This document shows positions 23,767-32,257 of a DNA stretch of 57,587 nt, piece by piece; within the stretch, counting starts at the first letter, position 1, and each line of letters opens with the position of its first letter. The stretch spans positions 1 to 57,587 of the forward strand of contig JAKSUC010000018.1 of the NCBI GenBank assembly GCA_024413595.1, in the 5' to 3' direction. Both the position numbers and the translations under genes were made by a program. The notes below the pieces were generated by a model, which saw only the letters and a list, made by a program, of their open reading frames with translations, did no database searches and had not been told where the DNA came from. This DNA is from Bacteroidales bacterium (lineage in GTDB: Bacteria; Bacteroidota; Bacteroidia; Bacteroidales; UBA3824).

Positions 23767-24888
23767 ATGGAATTTAATCCTGAACAACCTCCTCAAATAT
23801 CTGCTGACAATCAAAATATGATTATCTGCAAAAATTGCGGAGCTAAATTAACTTTTGCACCAGGTACTTTAAATTTAAAATGTGAATTTTGTGGTGCAGA
23901 AAACGAAATTGTAATCGACGAAAAAGAAAAAGAAGAAGCTGTTAAAGAAAATGATTTTTTAAAAGCTCTTGAAAATATTTCTGACGACCAACTTGAAGAA
24001 GTGCATACTGTTAAATGTAAATGTTGTGGCGCTGAAACAACTTTCGACTCTAATGTTATTTCTTCTAAATGTGATTTTTGCGGTAGTCCTATTGCCGTTG
24101 ACTCTAAATCAACTGCTAAAGTTATTAAACCTAAAGCTATTTTACCTTTTGCTGTAAAAAAATCTCAAGGTAAAGAAAAATTTGAAAATTGGATGAAGAG
24201 TCTTTGGTTTGCTCCTAGCGATTTAACTAAATTAGCTGCTCAAGACCAAGGTCTTTCTGGTACTTATCTTCCATTCTGGACTTACGACGCCAAAACTGAC
24301 ACTTTCTATACTGGTAGAAGAGGTGAAAATTACACAACTACTGAAACTTATAAAGATAGTCAAGGTCAAACTCAAACCCGAGAAGTTGTTCATACAAATT
24401 GGTATCGTGCCAGCGGTAGAGTTCAAAATGTTTTTGATGACATTTTTGTTACAGGTACAAATTCTCTTCCAAAAGAATATCTTGAATCACTTGAACCTTG
24501 GAATTTACAAGATCTTGTTCCTTACAACGAAAGTTTTTTAACTGGTTTTAAAACAGAAACTTACAGCGTTGATTTAAAACAAGGTTTTGAAAATGCACAA
24601 GAAAAAATGCAATCTACAATAGATCAATCTATTAGAGAAGACATTGGTGGTGATAAACAAGAAATTTCTACAAAACAAACTCAATATAACGACATAACAT
24701 ACAAGCACATTTTATTACCTGTTTGGCTTAGTGCATATCGATACAATAATAAAGTGTATCGTTTTATGATTAATGGTCAAAGTGGTAAGGTTAAAGGCGA
24801 ACGTCCTTATAGCGCAATGAAAATTATATTATTTATTGTTGCTATTATCGCGGTTATTTCATTAATTGTTATGCTTTGCAGTAAATAA
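23767..24888 (+). CDS. Double zinc-ribbon protein with C-terminal membrane anchor (YdjG-like)
   Basis: 373 residues. Two zinc ribbons: C21-x2-C24…C39-x2-C42 and C84/86-C87…C102-x2-C105, in the TFIIB-type pattern CKNCGAKLTF…CEFCGAEN. The middle (LPFAVKKSQGKEKFENWMKSLWFAPSDL…GTYLPFWTYDAKTDTFYTGRRG) and LPVWLSAYRYNNKVYRFMINGQ are typical of YdjG-type TFIIB zinc-ribbon membrane proteins. One membrane helix at about 350-371. The partner of the SPFH protein upstream. The large middle domain carries no obvious catalytic motif. Confidence 0.82.
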   Translation: MEFNPEQPPQISADNQNMIICKNCGAKLTFAPGTLNLKCEFCGAENEIVIDEKEKEEAVKENDFLKALENISDDQLEEVHTVKCKCCGAETTFDSNVISSKCDFCGSPIAVDSKSTAKVIKPKAILPFAVKKSQGKEKFENWMKSLWFAPSDLTKLAAQDQGLSGTYLPFWTYDAKTDTFYTGRRGENYTTTETYKDSQGQTQTREVVHTNWYRASGRVQNVFDDIFVTGTNSLPKEYLESLEPWNLQDLVPYNESFLTGFKTETYSVDLKQGFENAQEKMQSTIDQSIREDIGGDKQEISTKQTQYNDITYKHILLPVWLSAYRYNNKVYRFMINGQSGKVKGERPYSAMKIILFIVAIIAVISLIVMLCSK

Positions 24889-24906
24889 TATTTATTTTTT
24901 TATTAT

Positions 24907-24941
24907 AAAACGTTCTATTCCAACGAATAGAACGTTTTTTT
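24907..24941 (+). terminator. Terminator after the zinc-ribbon gene
   Basis: AAAACGTTCTATTC (24907-24920) / GAATAGAACGTTTT (24925-24938), 4-base loop CAAC, T run continuing to 24942. Confidence 0.9.
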
Positions 24942-25061
24942 TATTACAAAATTTATTATCAATTAACAATTAATTTTTTAACTTTTGCTTGAAAATTTTT
25001 AAAATTGCACTATTATTGATATATAAACCATAAGTATCACAAAAACTAAAATGTAAGAAAA

Positions 25062-26006
25062 ATGAAAAAAATAATTATTAGCGCAATTATCTCATTTTTT
25101 GGGTTAACATGTTTAGCTCAAAACATAAATCCGTCAGAAGAAATAAAGAAAAATCTTGACGAAGATCAATTAGCTTCTATCGAAATAGCCGAAACTCAAA
25201 AAGCAAAAGGCGACGTTACAATGGAATCTTTAAAAACTAAACAAGATCAAGTTGATAAACTAAAAGCTCAAGCTTCAAAACAAAAAAAGAGTAAAGCTAA
25301 AAAAACGCAAAAAGAAATTGACGTTTTAGAAAACTCTATCACTACTCAAAAAAATAGCGCTTATTCTAATTATGAAAAAGCTAACAAAACTTTTTATAGC
25401 GTTTATTACGATAATTTGCAACAATTACTAACTTCTGTAACTGATAATTCTAAAAAAACAGCAGCTGAAGCTCATATTGATGATGCTGAAAGATTTTACA
25501 ATAATTCTATCGATAAATTAAAAACTACACCAACTGGAAAAAAAGTTACTCAGTTACAAATTTTAAGAGTTAAAGAAGCTGCTAATAGTCTTCAAAATGA
25601 TGCTATTGCTAATCAAATTGAAGCATACGCTACTATTTTAGGTTGGTACGACAAAAAAGAAGAAACTTCAAAATCTGTTGAAGCAAAACCTATTGAACAA
25701 AAACCAGTTTCTAACGATAAAATTGTTTTTAAAGTTCAAATTGCTGCCGACAATAATCCTTTGTCTATTGAAACTCTTCGTAAAATTTATCCTTCTACAG
25801 AAAATTTAAATAACGAATTAGAAAATGGTGTTTATAAATATTCTGTTGGATTTTTTAAAACTTACGAAGAAGCTCTTGCTGCTAAACAAAAAATAGATGC
25901 CACTGTAAAAGAAAATGGTATTGACACTGGAGTGTTTATTGTTGGATATAAAAACGGTAAACGTGTTGATGATATTCACGAAGTTTATAATCCTGATGAA
26001 AAATAA
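25062..26006 (+). CDS. Secreted helical protein with C-terminal SPOR-like domain
   Basis: 314 residues: signal peptide (about 1-19, TCLAQ), a long helical region rich in Lys, Gln and Ser (about 20-215, with TQKEIDVLENSITTQKNS), a short spacer (KPIEQKPVSND), then a C-terminal domain FKVQIAADNNPLSIETLRKI…GVYKYSVGFFKTYEEALAAKQKI…VFIVGYKNGKRV that reads like a SPOR domain (peptidoglycan-binding at septa). A paralogue with the same plan lies at 51274-52311. Exported, probably periplasmic. Eleven bases separate it from folP, so the three genes 25062-27479 may be co-transcribed. Confidence 0.75.
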   Translation: MKKIIISAIISFFGLTCLAQNINPSEEIKKNLDEDQLASIEIAETQKAKGDVTMESLKTKQDQVDKLKAQASKQKKSKAKKTQKEIDVLENSITTQKNSAYSNYEKANKTFYSVYYDNLQQLLTSVTDNSKKTAAEAHIDDAERFYNNSIDKLKTTPTGKKVTQLQILRVKEAANSLQNDAIANQIEAYATILGWYDKKEETSKSVEAKPIEQKPVSNDKIVFKVQIAADNNPLSIETLRKIYPSTENLNNELENGVYKYSVGFFKTYEEALAAKQKIDATVKENGIDTGVFIVGYKNGKRVDDIHEVYNPDEK

Positions 26007-26016
26007 TTATTTTTAA

Positions 26017-26871
26017 ATGAACATCATTGCTCAAAAAAAAAGCATTAATTGTAAGGGACAGATTATTGATTTTTCTGTCCCTAAAATTATGGGAATAGTC
26101 AATATTACGCCTGACTCTTTTTTTCAAAATAGTAGATGTAATTCAGAAAAAGAAATTATTTCTCGAGTTAGTCAAATGATTTCTGACGGAGCGAATTTTA
26201 TTGACATCGGGGCTTATAGCACTCGGCCTGGATGTGATTTTGTTTCTGAAGATGATGAAATTTGCCGTATAAAATTTGCTTTAAATATCATTTCTAAAGA
26301 ATTTCCAAACGCTTTAATTTCTATTGATACTTATAGAAGCAAAGTTGCTAAAATTTCAGTTGAAGAATATGGCGCTTCATTAATTAATGATATTTCAGCA
26401 GGACAACTTGATAACGAAATGTTTAATACCATTGCTAATTTAAAAATTCCATATATAGCAATGCACATGCAAGGAAATCCTCAAAATATGAACAAATTTA
26501 TCAATTATAATAATTTTATAAAAGACATCATTGAATATTTTTCTGATAAAATTAATCACTTAAAAAATCTCGGTGTAAATGATATTATAATTGATCCAGG
26601 GTTCGGCTTTTCAAAAACTATAGATCAAAATTACGAATTATTAAATAATTTGTCTGAATTTAAAATTCTTGAATGTCCAATTTTAGTTGGTATTTCTCGT
26701 AAATCTATGATATATAAATTTCTTGAAACTTCACCTGAAAATTCTTTAAACGGTACCTCTATTTTAAATACAATTTCTGTTATAAAAGGTGCTGATATTT
26801 TGAGAGTTCATGATGTTAAACAAGCTTACGAAGTTGTAAAATTATGCAAAAAAACTGGTTTATTATTATAA
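26017..26871 (+). CDS. folP: Dihydropteroate synthase
   Basis: 284 residues; joins p-aminobenzoate to the pterin in folate synthesis, in the cytosol. All core motifs are present: IMGIVNITPDSFF, ANFIDIGAYSTRPG, ISIDTYRS, INDISAG, MHMQGNPQNM, IIDPGFGFSKT, VGISRKSMIY and NGTSILNTIS…ILRVHDV. Length is normal. The 3' end overlaps the start of the next gene by 28 bases, which suggests translational coupling. The usual neighbour cdaA lies 5 kb upstream. Confidence 0.97.
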   Translation: MNIIAQKKSINCKGQIIDFSVPKIMGIVNITPDSFFQNSRCNSEKEIISRVSQMISDGANFIDIGAYSTRPGCDFVSEDDEICRIKFALNIISKEFPNALISIDTYRSKVAKISVEEYGASLINDISAGQLDNEMFNTIANLKIPYIAMHMQGNPQNMNKFINYNNFIKDIIEYFSDKINHLKNLGVNDIIIDPGFGFSKTIDQNYELLNNLSEFKILECPILVGISRKSMIYKFLETSPENSLNGTSILNTISVIKGADILRVHDVKQAYEVVKLCKKTGLLL

Positions 26872-27479
26872 TTTTGGTTGTTTTGATTAATTGTAATAGT
26901 GCATTTTCTCAAACAAGATATTTTGAAATTTTATCTGGTATTTCATGCAATTTTTCTCACAATTCAAAATATTCAAAATTATCTTCTTTAAATTTTAAAC
27001 CTGGAATTAATACATGTTTAGGTTTTGGAACTAATTATTTATATGATTTTTTACGAATTTATGGTAGCGTTTCATACACATCTAAAGGCGAAAAATATAA
27101 AATATCAGGTAAAAAATTTGAAAGTGATTTAGATGTTTTTGAACTAAAACCTTCTATTAGATTATATTTTCCTGATATTCCTATTTATGTTGGAGGTGGC
27201 GCATTTTTGTCGTTTGCAGCTAGTAACAATATCAAAATCGACCAAATAAATTATAATTATGAAACTAAAAATTATTACAGAAAAGTAAATTTTGGACCTT
27301 TATTACAAGCTGGCAGTGAAATTGGTGTTGGTTCTGTTAGATTATTAGCCGACTTATGTTTAGAATATGGAATAATTAATTATTCAAAAGTTAGTAATAC
27401 AAAAATTCATTCTTTTTGTATATTATTTAACATTGGAGGGTCGTTTATAATTTTTGATAAAAATTTTAAACATTATTAA
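26844..27479 (+). CDS. Small outer-membrane beta-barrel protein (PorT-like)
   Basis: 211 residues: signal peptide (about 1-22, NSAFSQ), then alternating hydrophobic strands typical of eight-strand Bacteroidota barrels (LSGISCNFSHNSKYSKLSSL, RIYGSVSYTSKGEKYKISG, PSIRLYFPDIPIYVGGGAF, VNFGPLLQAGSEIGVG), ending with an aromatic strand. Most similar in layout to the PorT/outer-membrane-protein beta-barrel families; no function assigned. Its ATG lies 28 bases inside folP in another frame. Confidence 0.75.
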   Translation: MQKNWFIIIILVVLINCNSAFSQTRYFEILSGISCNFSHNSKYSKLSSLNFKPGINTCLGFGTNYLYDFLRIYGSVSYTSKGEKYKISGKKFESDLDVFELKPSIRLYFPDIPIYVGGGAFLSFAASNNIKIDQINYNYETKNYYRKVNFGPLLQAGSEIGVGSVRLLADLCLEYGIINYSKVSNTKIHSFCILFNIGGSFIIFDKNFKHY

Positions 27480-27485
27480 AAAAAT

Positions 27486-27545
27486 AATACATAACAATAA
27501 CAACTTCCAAATCTAATATTTGATAAGCAATTATTGTTATGTATT
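27486..27545 (-). terminator. Terminator for the SiaC-like gene
   Basis: AATACATAACAATAA (27486-27500) pairs perfectly with 27531-27545; 30-base loop. The minus-strand side is followed by a seven-T run. The gene that ends at 27557 is the likely user; it may also act on the rightward transcript. Confidence 0.65.
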
Positions 27546-27556
27546 AAACAAAAAAC

Positions 27557-27937
27557 TTAAAAAGTTTTCATATTTATTTTTAAACCAGTATCGGTAATAT
27601 AGTCTTGAATTGCTTCTTCCAAATCAAGATCTTCATTATCATAAAACCAATTTACTGTAACCTTTCCACCATCAGTTTCATACTTTTTGATAATTTTAAA
27701 AATATCAAGTAAACTTTTAGTAGAACTTGTATTAAAATATGTCAACTTACAATTAAATGTAAGAGGTAATCCTGTTTTTGTATATTCTTTTATCCACGCA
27801 ATTAGAGGTGCATAAAAAACATTTGTTTCTTCCAAGAAAGACTCTCCTGAAATTTCGCAAACTCCATCTTGATAATTGAAGTCTACTGTCGGTACAAAAT
27901 AACCGTCATGTGATCCTGAAATGTGAATATTATCCAT
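27557..27937 (-). CDS. SiaC-family regulatory phosphoprotein (DUF1987)
   Basis: 126 residues; almost the whole protein is the DUF1987/SiaC domain: ISGSHDGYFVPTVDFNYQDGVCEISGESFLEE at the start, then LTFNCKLTYFNTSSTKSLLDIFKII. In Pseudomonas SiaC is phosphorylated by the kinase SiaB on a Thr and dephosphorylated by SiaA, and activates a diguanylate cyclase; the TSSTKS cluster (about residues 70-75) contains the likely phospho-site. The SpoIIE phosphatase gene is 174 bases upstream on the same strand. No SiaB-type kinase gene is in the window. Confidence 0.87.
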   Translation of the reverse strand: MDNIHISGSHDGYFVPTVDFNYQDGVCEISGESFLEETNVFYAPLIAWIKEYTKTGLPLTFNCKLTYFNTSSTKSLLDIFKIIKKYETDGGKVTVNWFYDNEDLDLEEAIQDYITDTGLKINMKTF

Positions 27938-28111
27938 TTTAATTATCGTGTAATCTTGGTTGTTTTACTGATTTTTGATGTTTCGGACATATTTTATTAA
28001 AATGTCTGAAATATTATTTTTTATGTAAAAAATTTCTTTTGAAAAAGTTTTACATTGCAAATTTAACGTTCCTAAAGCAAAAAATCAATAGTTTTGCCAC
28101 TTTTTTTTTAA

Positions 28112-29881
28112 TTAAATTTCAATTCCTACTACACATACATCGTCAATCTGAACAAATTCTTTTTTCCATTCATTATAAGTATTTGTTATTTTGTCACATT
28201 GACGCGCCATTGGCAATGTACTTGTTTCTGCTAACAATTTTTTAAATCGTGATGTTTTATATTTTTCTAGTCGTGGACCTCCAAACTGATCTGAATATCC
28301 ATCTGAAAACATATATAATCTATCGCCTTCTTGTATTTGAATTGTTTCTTCCAAAAAATCTAATTCTTTGGCATGTATTCCTACTGGACATTTTGTCGCA
28401 TTATATGCTGTTAATACTTGATTTCTAACCACATATAATGGATTATATGCTCCTGAATAATTTAGTTCTTTGGTATTCATATCCAAAACACACAATGCCA
28501 TATCCATGCCATCTTTTGTTTCTTCTTCTCCTCCATTTTGTCCTAAATATAATTTTACCAAAGCTCTCATTTGTTCTAAAATCGATGATGCTTTTAATGT
28601 GTGCTGTTGCGCTACTATTTGATTTAATAATGCTATTCCCAACATACTCATAAAGGCTCCAGGAACGCTATGGCCTGTACAATCTCCTACTGTAAATACT
28701 AATTTATTATTGATTTTGTGTCCCCAATAAAAATCACCACTCACTATATCTTTGGGCAAATAAAATACAAAATAATCACTCATTAAACAGGCACTTTTAT
28801 CAAAATTTTTTAATAATGAACCTTGTATTTTTCCTGCATAATTTAAACTATCTGTGATGTCACTATTTTTTTGTTTAATGATTTTCAAATTTTGTGATAT
28901 TTCTTCATTTTGTTGTTTAATTATCAACAAATTATCTTTGATTTCATGATTTTGTTTTTCTATGGTTTGATTTTTTTCTGTCAATATTTTATTGTTTTTG
29001 CGTTTTTGTCGATATAAGAAAAACAAAAAGAAAATCACTACTATACCACAACCTATTACGCAAACTAATTTTAATAACCAATTTTCTTGTTTTTGAATTT
29101 CTAATTCTTGTTGTGCTTTTTCGGCATTTAATATATCTATATTTTTTTGTTGTTCTTTTGAAAATGTATCTAATTGCGCATATTGATTTCTTACTTCTAT
29201 TAATTCTTGACTTTTTTCGCTAATTTTATCATCCTTTTTTAAAATAGTATCTTGCAATAGTGCATTATCTTTTTTTAATGAGTCACATTGTTTTTTATAA
29301 TTTTCTATCAAAAAATCGCAAGCTTCTTTATATTTTCCTGCATTGTAAGATATATCTGATAAAAATTGTAATGCTCTTTCTTGTAAATCTTTATATTTAT
29401 TTTTCTTGCAAAGTTCTAAGCATTCTTCTAAATATTTTTTAGATTTTTTATATCCTCCAAGTATTTTCGATTGTTTGGAATAGCAAATACCCAAATTTAA
29501 ACATGATACTGCTAATTCTTTTGGCTTTTTAAGGTTTTGACGAATTTGATATTCAGATATAAATGGATTTGTTGCTTTTTTGTATTGATTGCTTTGCATA
29601 TAATATACTCCTAATATATTATATAAATCTGCTTTTTCGCTATTTAATTTTGACTTTCCAATCAATTCTATTCCTTTATTGCAACTGGTTACACATTTTG
29701 AGGATTTTTGTTCTAAATATAATCGTCCTAATTCTATATAAATGGCTGCCTGTTTTTTTATATCAGTTGTTTTGGTTAATTTTTTTTCTAAATCCGAAAT
29801 TTTATTACTTTTTTGTGCAAAAGAATTTATTGATAGAAATACAATTATTAGTGATAATAATATTTTTATATACTGACTCAT
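28112..29881 (-). CDS. TPR-sensor SpoIIE-family protein phosphatase (SiaA-like)
   Basis: 589 residues: signal peptide (1-22), periplasmic TPR-like helices (about 25-260), one membrane helix (about 268-290), a cytoplasmic coiled coil (about 295-345), then a PP2C/SpoIIE phosphatase domain. Metal-binding acidic residues occur in VSGDFYW (Asp383), VGDCTGHSVPGAFMS, FSDGYSDQFGG and IDDVCVVGI. Such enzymes dephosphorylate anti-sigma antagonists or SiaC-type proteins; the SiaC gene downstream is the evident substrate. The TPR sensor outside the membrane suggests an envelope signal. Architecture is common in Bacteroidota. Confidence 0.92.
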   Translation of the reverse strand: MSQYIKILLSLIIVFLSINSFAQKSNKISDLEKKLTKTTDIKKQAAIYIELGRLYLEQKSSKCVTSCNKGIELIGKSKLNSEKADLYNILGVYYMQSNQYKKATNPFISEYQIRQNLKKPKELAVSCLNLGICYSKQSKILGGYKKSKKYLEECLELCKKNKYKDLQERALQFLSDISYNAGKYKEACDFLIENYKKQCDSLKKDNALLQDTILKKDDKISEKSQELIEVRNQYAQLDTFSKEQQKNIDILNAEKAQQELEIQKQENWLLKLVCVIGCGIVVIFFLFFLYRQKRKNNKILTEKNQTIEKQNHEIKDNLLIIKQQNEEISQNLKIIKQKNSDITDSLNYAGKIQGSLLKNFDKSACLMSDYFVFYLPKDIVSGDFYWGHKINNKLVFTVGDCTGHSVPGAFMSMLGIALLNQIVAQQHTLKASSILEQMRALVKLYLGQNGGEEETKDGMDMALCVLDMNTKELNYSGAYNPLYVVRNQVLTAYNATKCPVGIHAKELDFLEETIQIQEGDRLYMFSDGYSDQFGGPRLEKYKTSRFKKLLAETSTLPMARQCDKITNTYNEWKKEFVQIDDVCVVGIEI

Positions 29882-30008
29882 TTATTTGCGATTTTTCTAT
29901 TTAGGTTAATATATTAATTATATAATCTTAAATTAATAACAAAAACTATCCCACAAAATTGATTTTCATAATTTTTAACGTTATTCTTTAAAATATAAAC
30001 AAGATTAT

Positions 30009-30016
30009 TAATTTTG
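30009..30016 (+). promoter_or_regulatory. -7 box TAATTTTG for the thioesterase gene
   Basis: Fits TAnnTTTG, 23 bases before the ATG; a TTTA about 19 bases upstream could be a poor -33 box. Confidence 0.4.
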
Positions 30017-30039
30017 AGAAAAATTAAATTACTAAAAAA

Positions 30040-30768
30040 ATGATTAAAGTTTTTTCAAAAGAATATCGTGTAAAACACAATGACACAGATTTTAGTGGCT
30101 TATTATCTATAGCTTCGTTAGGAAATTTTGTTCTTGATACTGCTGGTCTTCACGCTATTGAAATTAAGACTAGTATGGAAATTCTTAACAAACAAAATTT
30201 AACTTGGGTTATTACTGGAATGCATTTTAATATTATTGAAATGCCAAAAATTAACAGCGAAATTAAAATTACTACAAAAATTACTGAAACTTCACGTCTT
30301 GCTTGTAAACGTGATTTCTTTGTTGAACATAATCAAAAAATTATTGCTCAAGTTTCTACTGAATGGCTAATTATTAATTGTGAAACACGTCGTCCTGTTT
30401 TTTTAACCGATATTTTACCTCACATAAATAATTTGATTACACCTGAAAATCAAATAGATAAATATCATCATTTAAGATTTCAAATAAACGAAAAGGCTTT
30501 AAAAAACTATTATTCTGTAGCTTATTCTGATATTGACATTAATAAACATCTTTATAGTATGAGATATATTGAATTGGCTATGAATACTATAAATATAAAT
30601 TATTTTTCTAATCATAAAATTTCAACTATTGACATTAATTTTATGAGCGAAATTCTTTATGGCGAAAATATTGAAATTTTAACTGAAAATTTTGATAATA
30701 TTTATCATATCGAAATGCAAAACTCTGAACATAAACCAATGTTTAGAGCCGAAATTGTGTGGAAATAA
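30040..30768 (+). CDS. Acyl-ACP thioesterase (FatA-like, double hotdog)
   Basis: 242 residues in two hotdog halves. The first has YRVKHNDTDFSGLLSIASLGNFVLDTAGLHA and LTWVITGMHFNI, the second YSVAYSDIDINKHLYSMRYIELAMNTI, with the Asn/His pair that lines the active site in this family (NKH). It releases fatty acids from acyl carrier protein. The last half is short, but within range for bacterial forms. Single-gene transcript, with a 137-base gap to the next gene. Confidence 0.85.
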   Translation: MIKVFSKEYRVKHNDTDFSGLLSIASLGNFVLDTAGLHAIEIKTSMEILNKQNLTWVITGMHFNIIEMPKINSEIKITTKITETSRLACKRDFFVEHNQKIIAQVSTEWLIINCETRRPVFLTDILPHINNLITPENQIDKYHHLRFQINEKALKNYYSVAYSDIDINKHLYSMRYIELAMNTININYFSNHKISTIDINFMSEILYGENIEILTENFDNIYHIEMQNSEHKPMFRAEIVWK

Positions 30769-30905
30769 ATTTATAACAAACTACCAAAAAATAGAAACTT
30801 ACGGCTTGATTTTTGCGTACTATTCAAATGTATAAAAAAAGCAAATGATTTTATCATTTACTTCAAAAAAAACCTAAAAATTTAAAAGACAATTCATAAA
30901 ATATC

Positions 30906-32135
30906 ATGGACAATGCAGTTAAAGAATTCATCGACAAAGTGAGTTCTTCAGTTTACAAAAAAATTTTTGTAAAGCTTATCCTCGCTAAACGAGTACTTGA
31001 AAATCAAGAAATGAACAAAATTGAAGTTAAATATGTGGAAATAAAATCCCAACCTAATCTTCAATTTATCTACAAGTACGATAGAAACGACGTCACTAAA
31101 AATTTTTCTATTGAAGAGGCTGAAAAACAGCTAAATGCAATGATAGGAAACAATTTTTTGGACATTAATCTATTTACTACAAAAGAAGACGTTGAGTTAA
31201 AATACAACAACAAACATATTGCTAAAATTTACACCAAAAAGCCTACTTTTTCTCAAGCAGCTGATGGAAGTCATGACGAATGCAAAAAACGTCGTCTTGA
31301 TACTAAAAATAGTGTTTATCTCAAATCTTTAGGTATTACTGACAATAAAGGTGAAATTATTCCTAGTATGAGTGCTAAATTTAAACAAGTGGAAAAATTT
31401 GTTGAAATTGTTGACACTCTTTCTGATAGTTTTAAAGATTGTAAACCTATTAAAATTGTTGACACTGGGTGTGGTAAAGGGTATCTTACTTTTGCTACTT
31501 ACGACTATCTTACTAATGTTAAAGAGATGGAAGTGGAAATGCAAGGTGTTGAAACTCAAGACAATTTAGTTAAATTTTGTAACAATTTAGCTCAAAAATC
31601 TAATTTTTCCGGACTAAGTTTTGTTCAAAGCAATATCAACGATTTTAAACCTGATAATATTGACGTTTTAATTGCTCTTCACGCTTGTGACACTGCAACT
31701 GACGATGCTATTTATTTGGGTATTAAAGCTCAAGCTAAAGTTATTATTGTTGCTCCTTGTTGCCATAAACAAATTAGAAATCAAATGAAGATTACTGAAA
31801 ATAATGTACTTGATCCTATTTTGAAATATGGAATTTTGCTTGAACGTCAAGCTGAACTTATTACTGACGGGCTTCGTGCTTTAATTCTTAATCTTAACGG
31901 ATATAAAACTAAAGTTTTTGAATTTGTTGAATACGACAACACTTCTAAAAATTTGATTATCACTGCAGAAAAAGGTAAAATTCCTTCTGACGAAGAACAA
32001 CAAAAAATTAAAGCTCAAATATCAGCTATTAAAAACAAATTTGGAATTAAATATCATTATTTAGAAAAACTGATAGAAAATCCTGTTGATCAAAGTTGGA
32101 GAATTTTAAACGCTCAATGCGCTAAAAGTGAATAA
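30906..32135 (+). CDS. SAM-dependent methyltransferase (Methyltransf_32-like)
   Basis: 409 residues. N-terminal region of about 170 residues with no clear family (EFIDKVSSSVYKKIFVKLIL), then a Rossmann methyltransferase: motif I KIVDTGCGKGYLTFATYDYL (about 182-201), an acidic motif near VEMQGVETQDNL, and LIALHACDTATDDAIYLGI with APCCHKQIRNQM. The CCH after motif IV is seen in eukaryotic-like RNA methyltransferases of this group. The substrate is likely RNA or a small molecule, not determined. Followed by a strong terminator. Confidence 0.8.
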   Translation: MDNAVKEFIDKVSSSVYKKIFVKLILAKRVLENQEMNKIEVKYVEIKSQPNLQFIYKYDRNDVTKNFSIEEAEKQLNAMIGNNFLDINLFTTKEDVELKYNNKHIAKIYTKKPTFSQAADGSHDECKKRRLDTKNSVYLKSLGITDNKGEIIPSMSAKFKQVEKFVEIVDTLSDSFKDCKPIKIVDTGCGKGYLTFATYDYLTNVKEMEVEMQGVETQDNLVKFCNNLAQKSNFSGLSFVQSNINDFKPDNIDVLIALHACDTATDDAIYLGIKAQAKVIIVAPCCHKQIRNQMKITENNVLDPILKYGILLERQAELITDGLRALILNLNGYKTKVFEFVEYDNTSKNLIITAEKGKIPSDEEQQKIKAQISAIKNKFGIKYHYLEKLIENPVDQSWRILNAQCAKSE

Positions 32136-32157
32136 TTTATTATAGTTAATAGTTTAT

Positions 32158-32195
32158 AAAAAAGGTTGAAAATTTATTTTTCAACCTTTTTTTTT
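32158..32195 (+). terminator. Terminator after the methyltransferase gene
   Basis: AAAAAAGGTTGAAAA (32158-32172) / TTTTCAACCTTTTTT (32178-32192), 5-base loop, with the T run extending to 32195. Confidence 0.88.
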
Positions 32196-32232
32196 GATAA
32201 TAAAAATAAAACTACAAATATTCAATATTTTT

Positions 32233-32240
32233 TACCTTTG
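32233..32240 (+). promoter_or_regulatory. -7 box TACCTTTG for the MFS gene
   Basis: Exact TAnnTTTG, 17 bases before the ATG at 32258. Confidence 0.55.
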
Positions 32241-32257
32241 CAAAAAATTTTTGATAT

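Noticed and set aside
30841..30860. Short hairpin after the thioesterase gene
   Set aside because: The 7-bp AT-only stem has no T run, so I do not call it a terminator.
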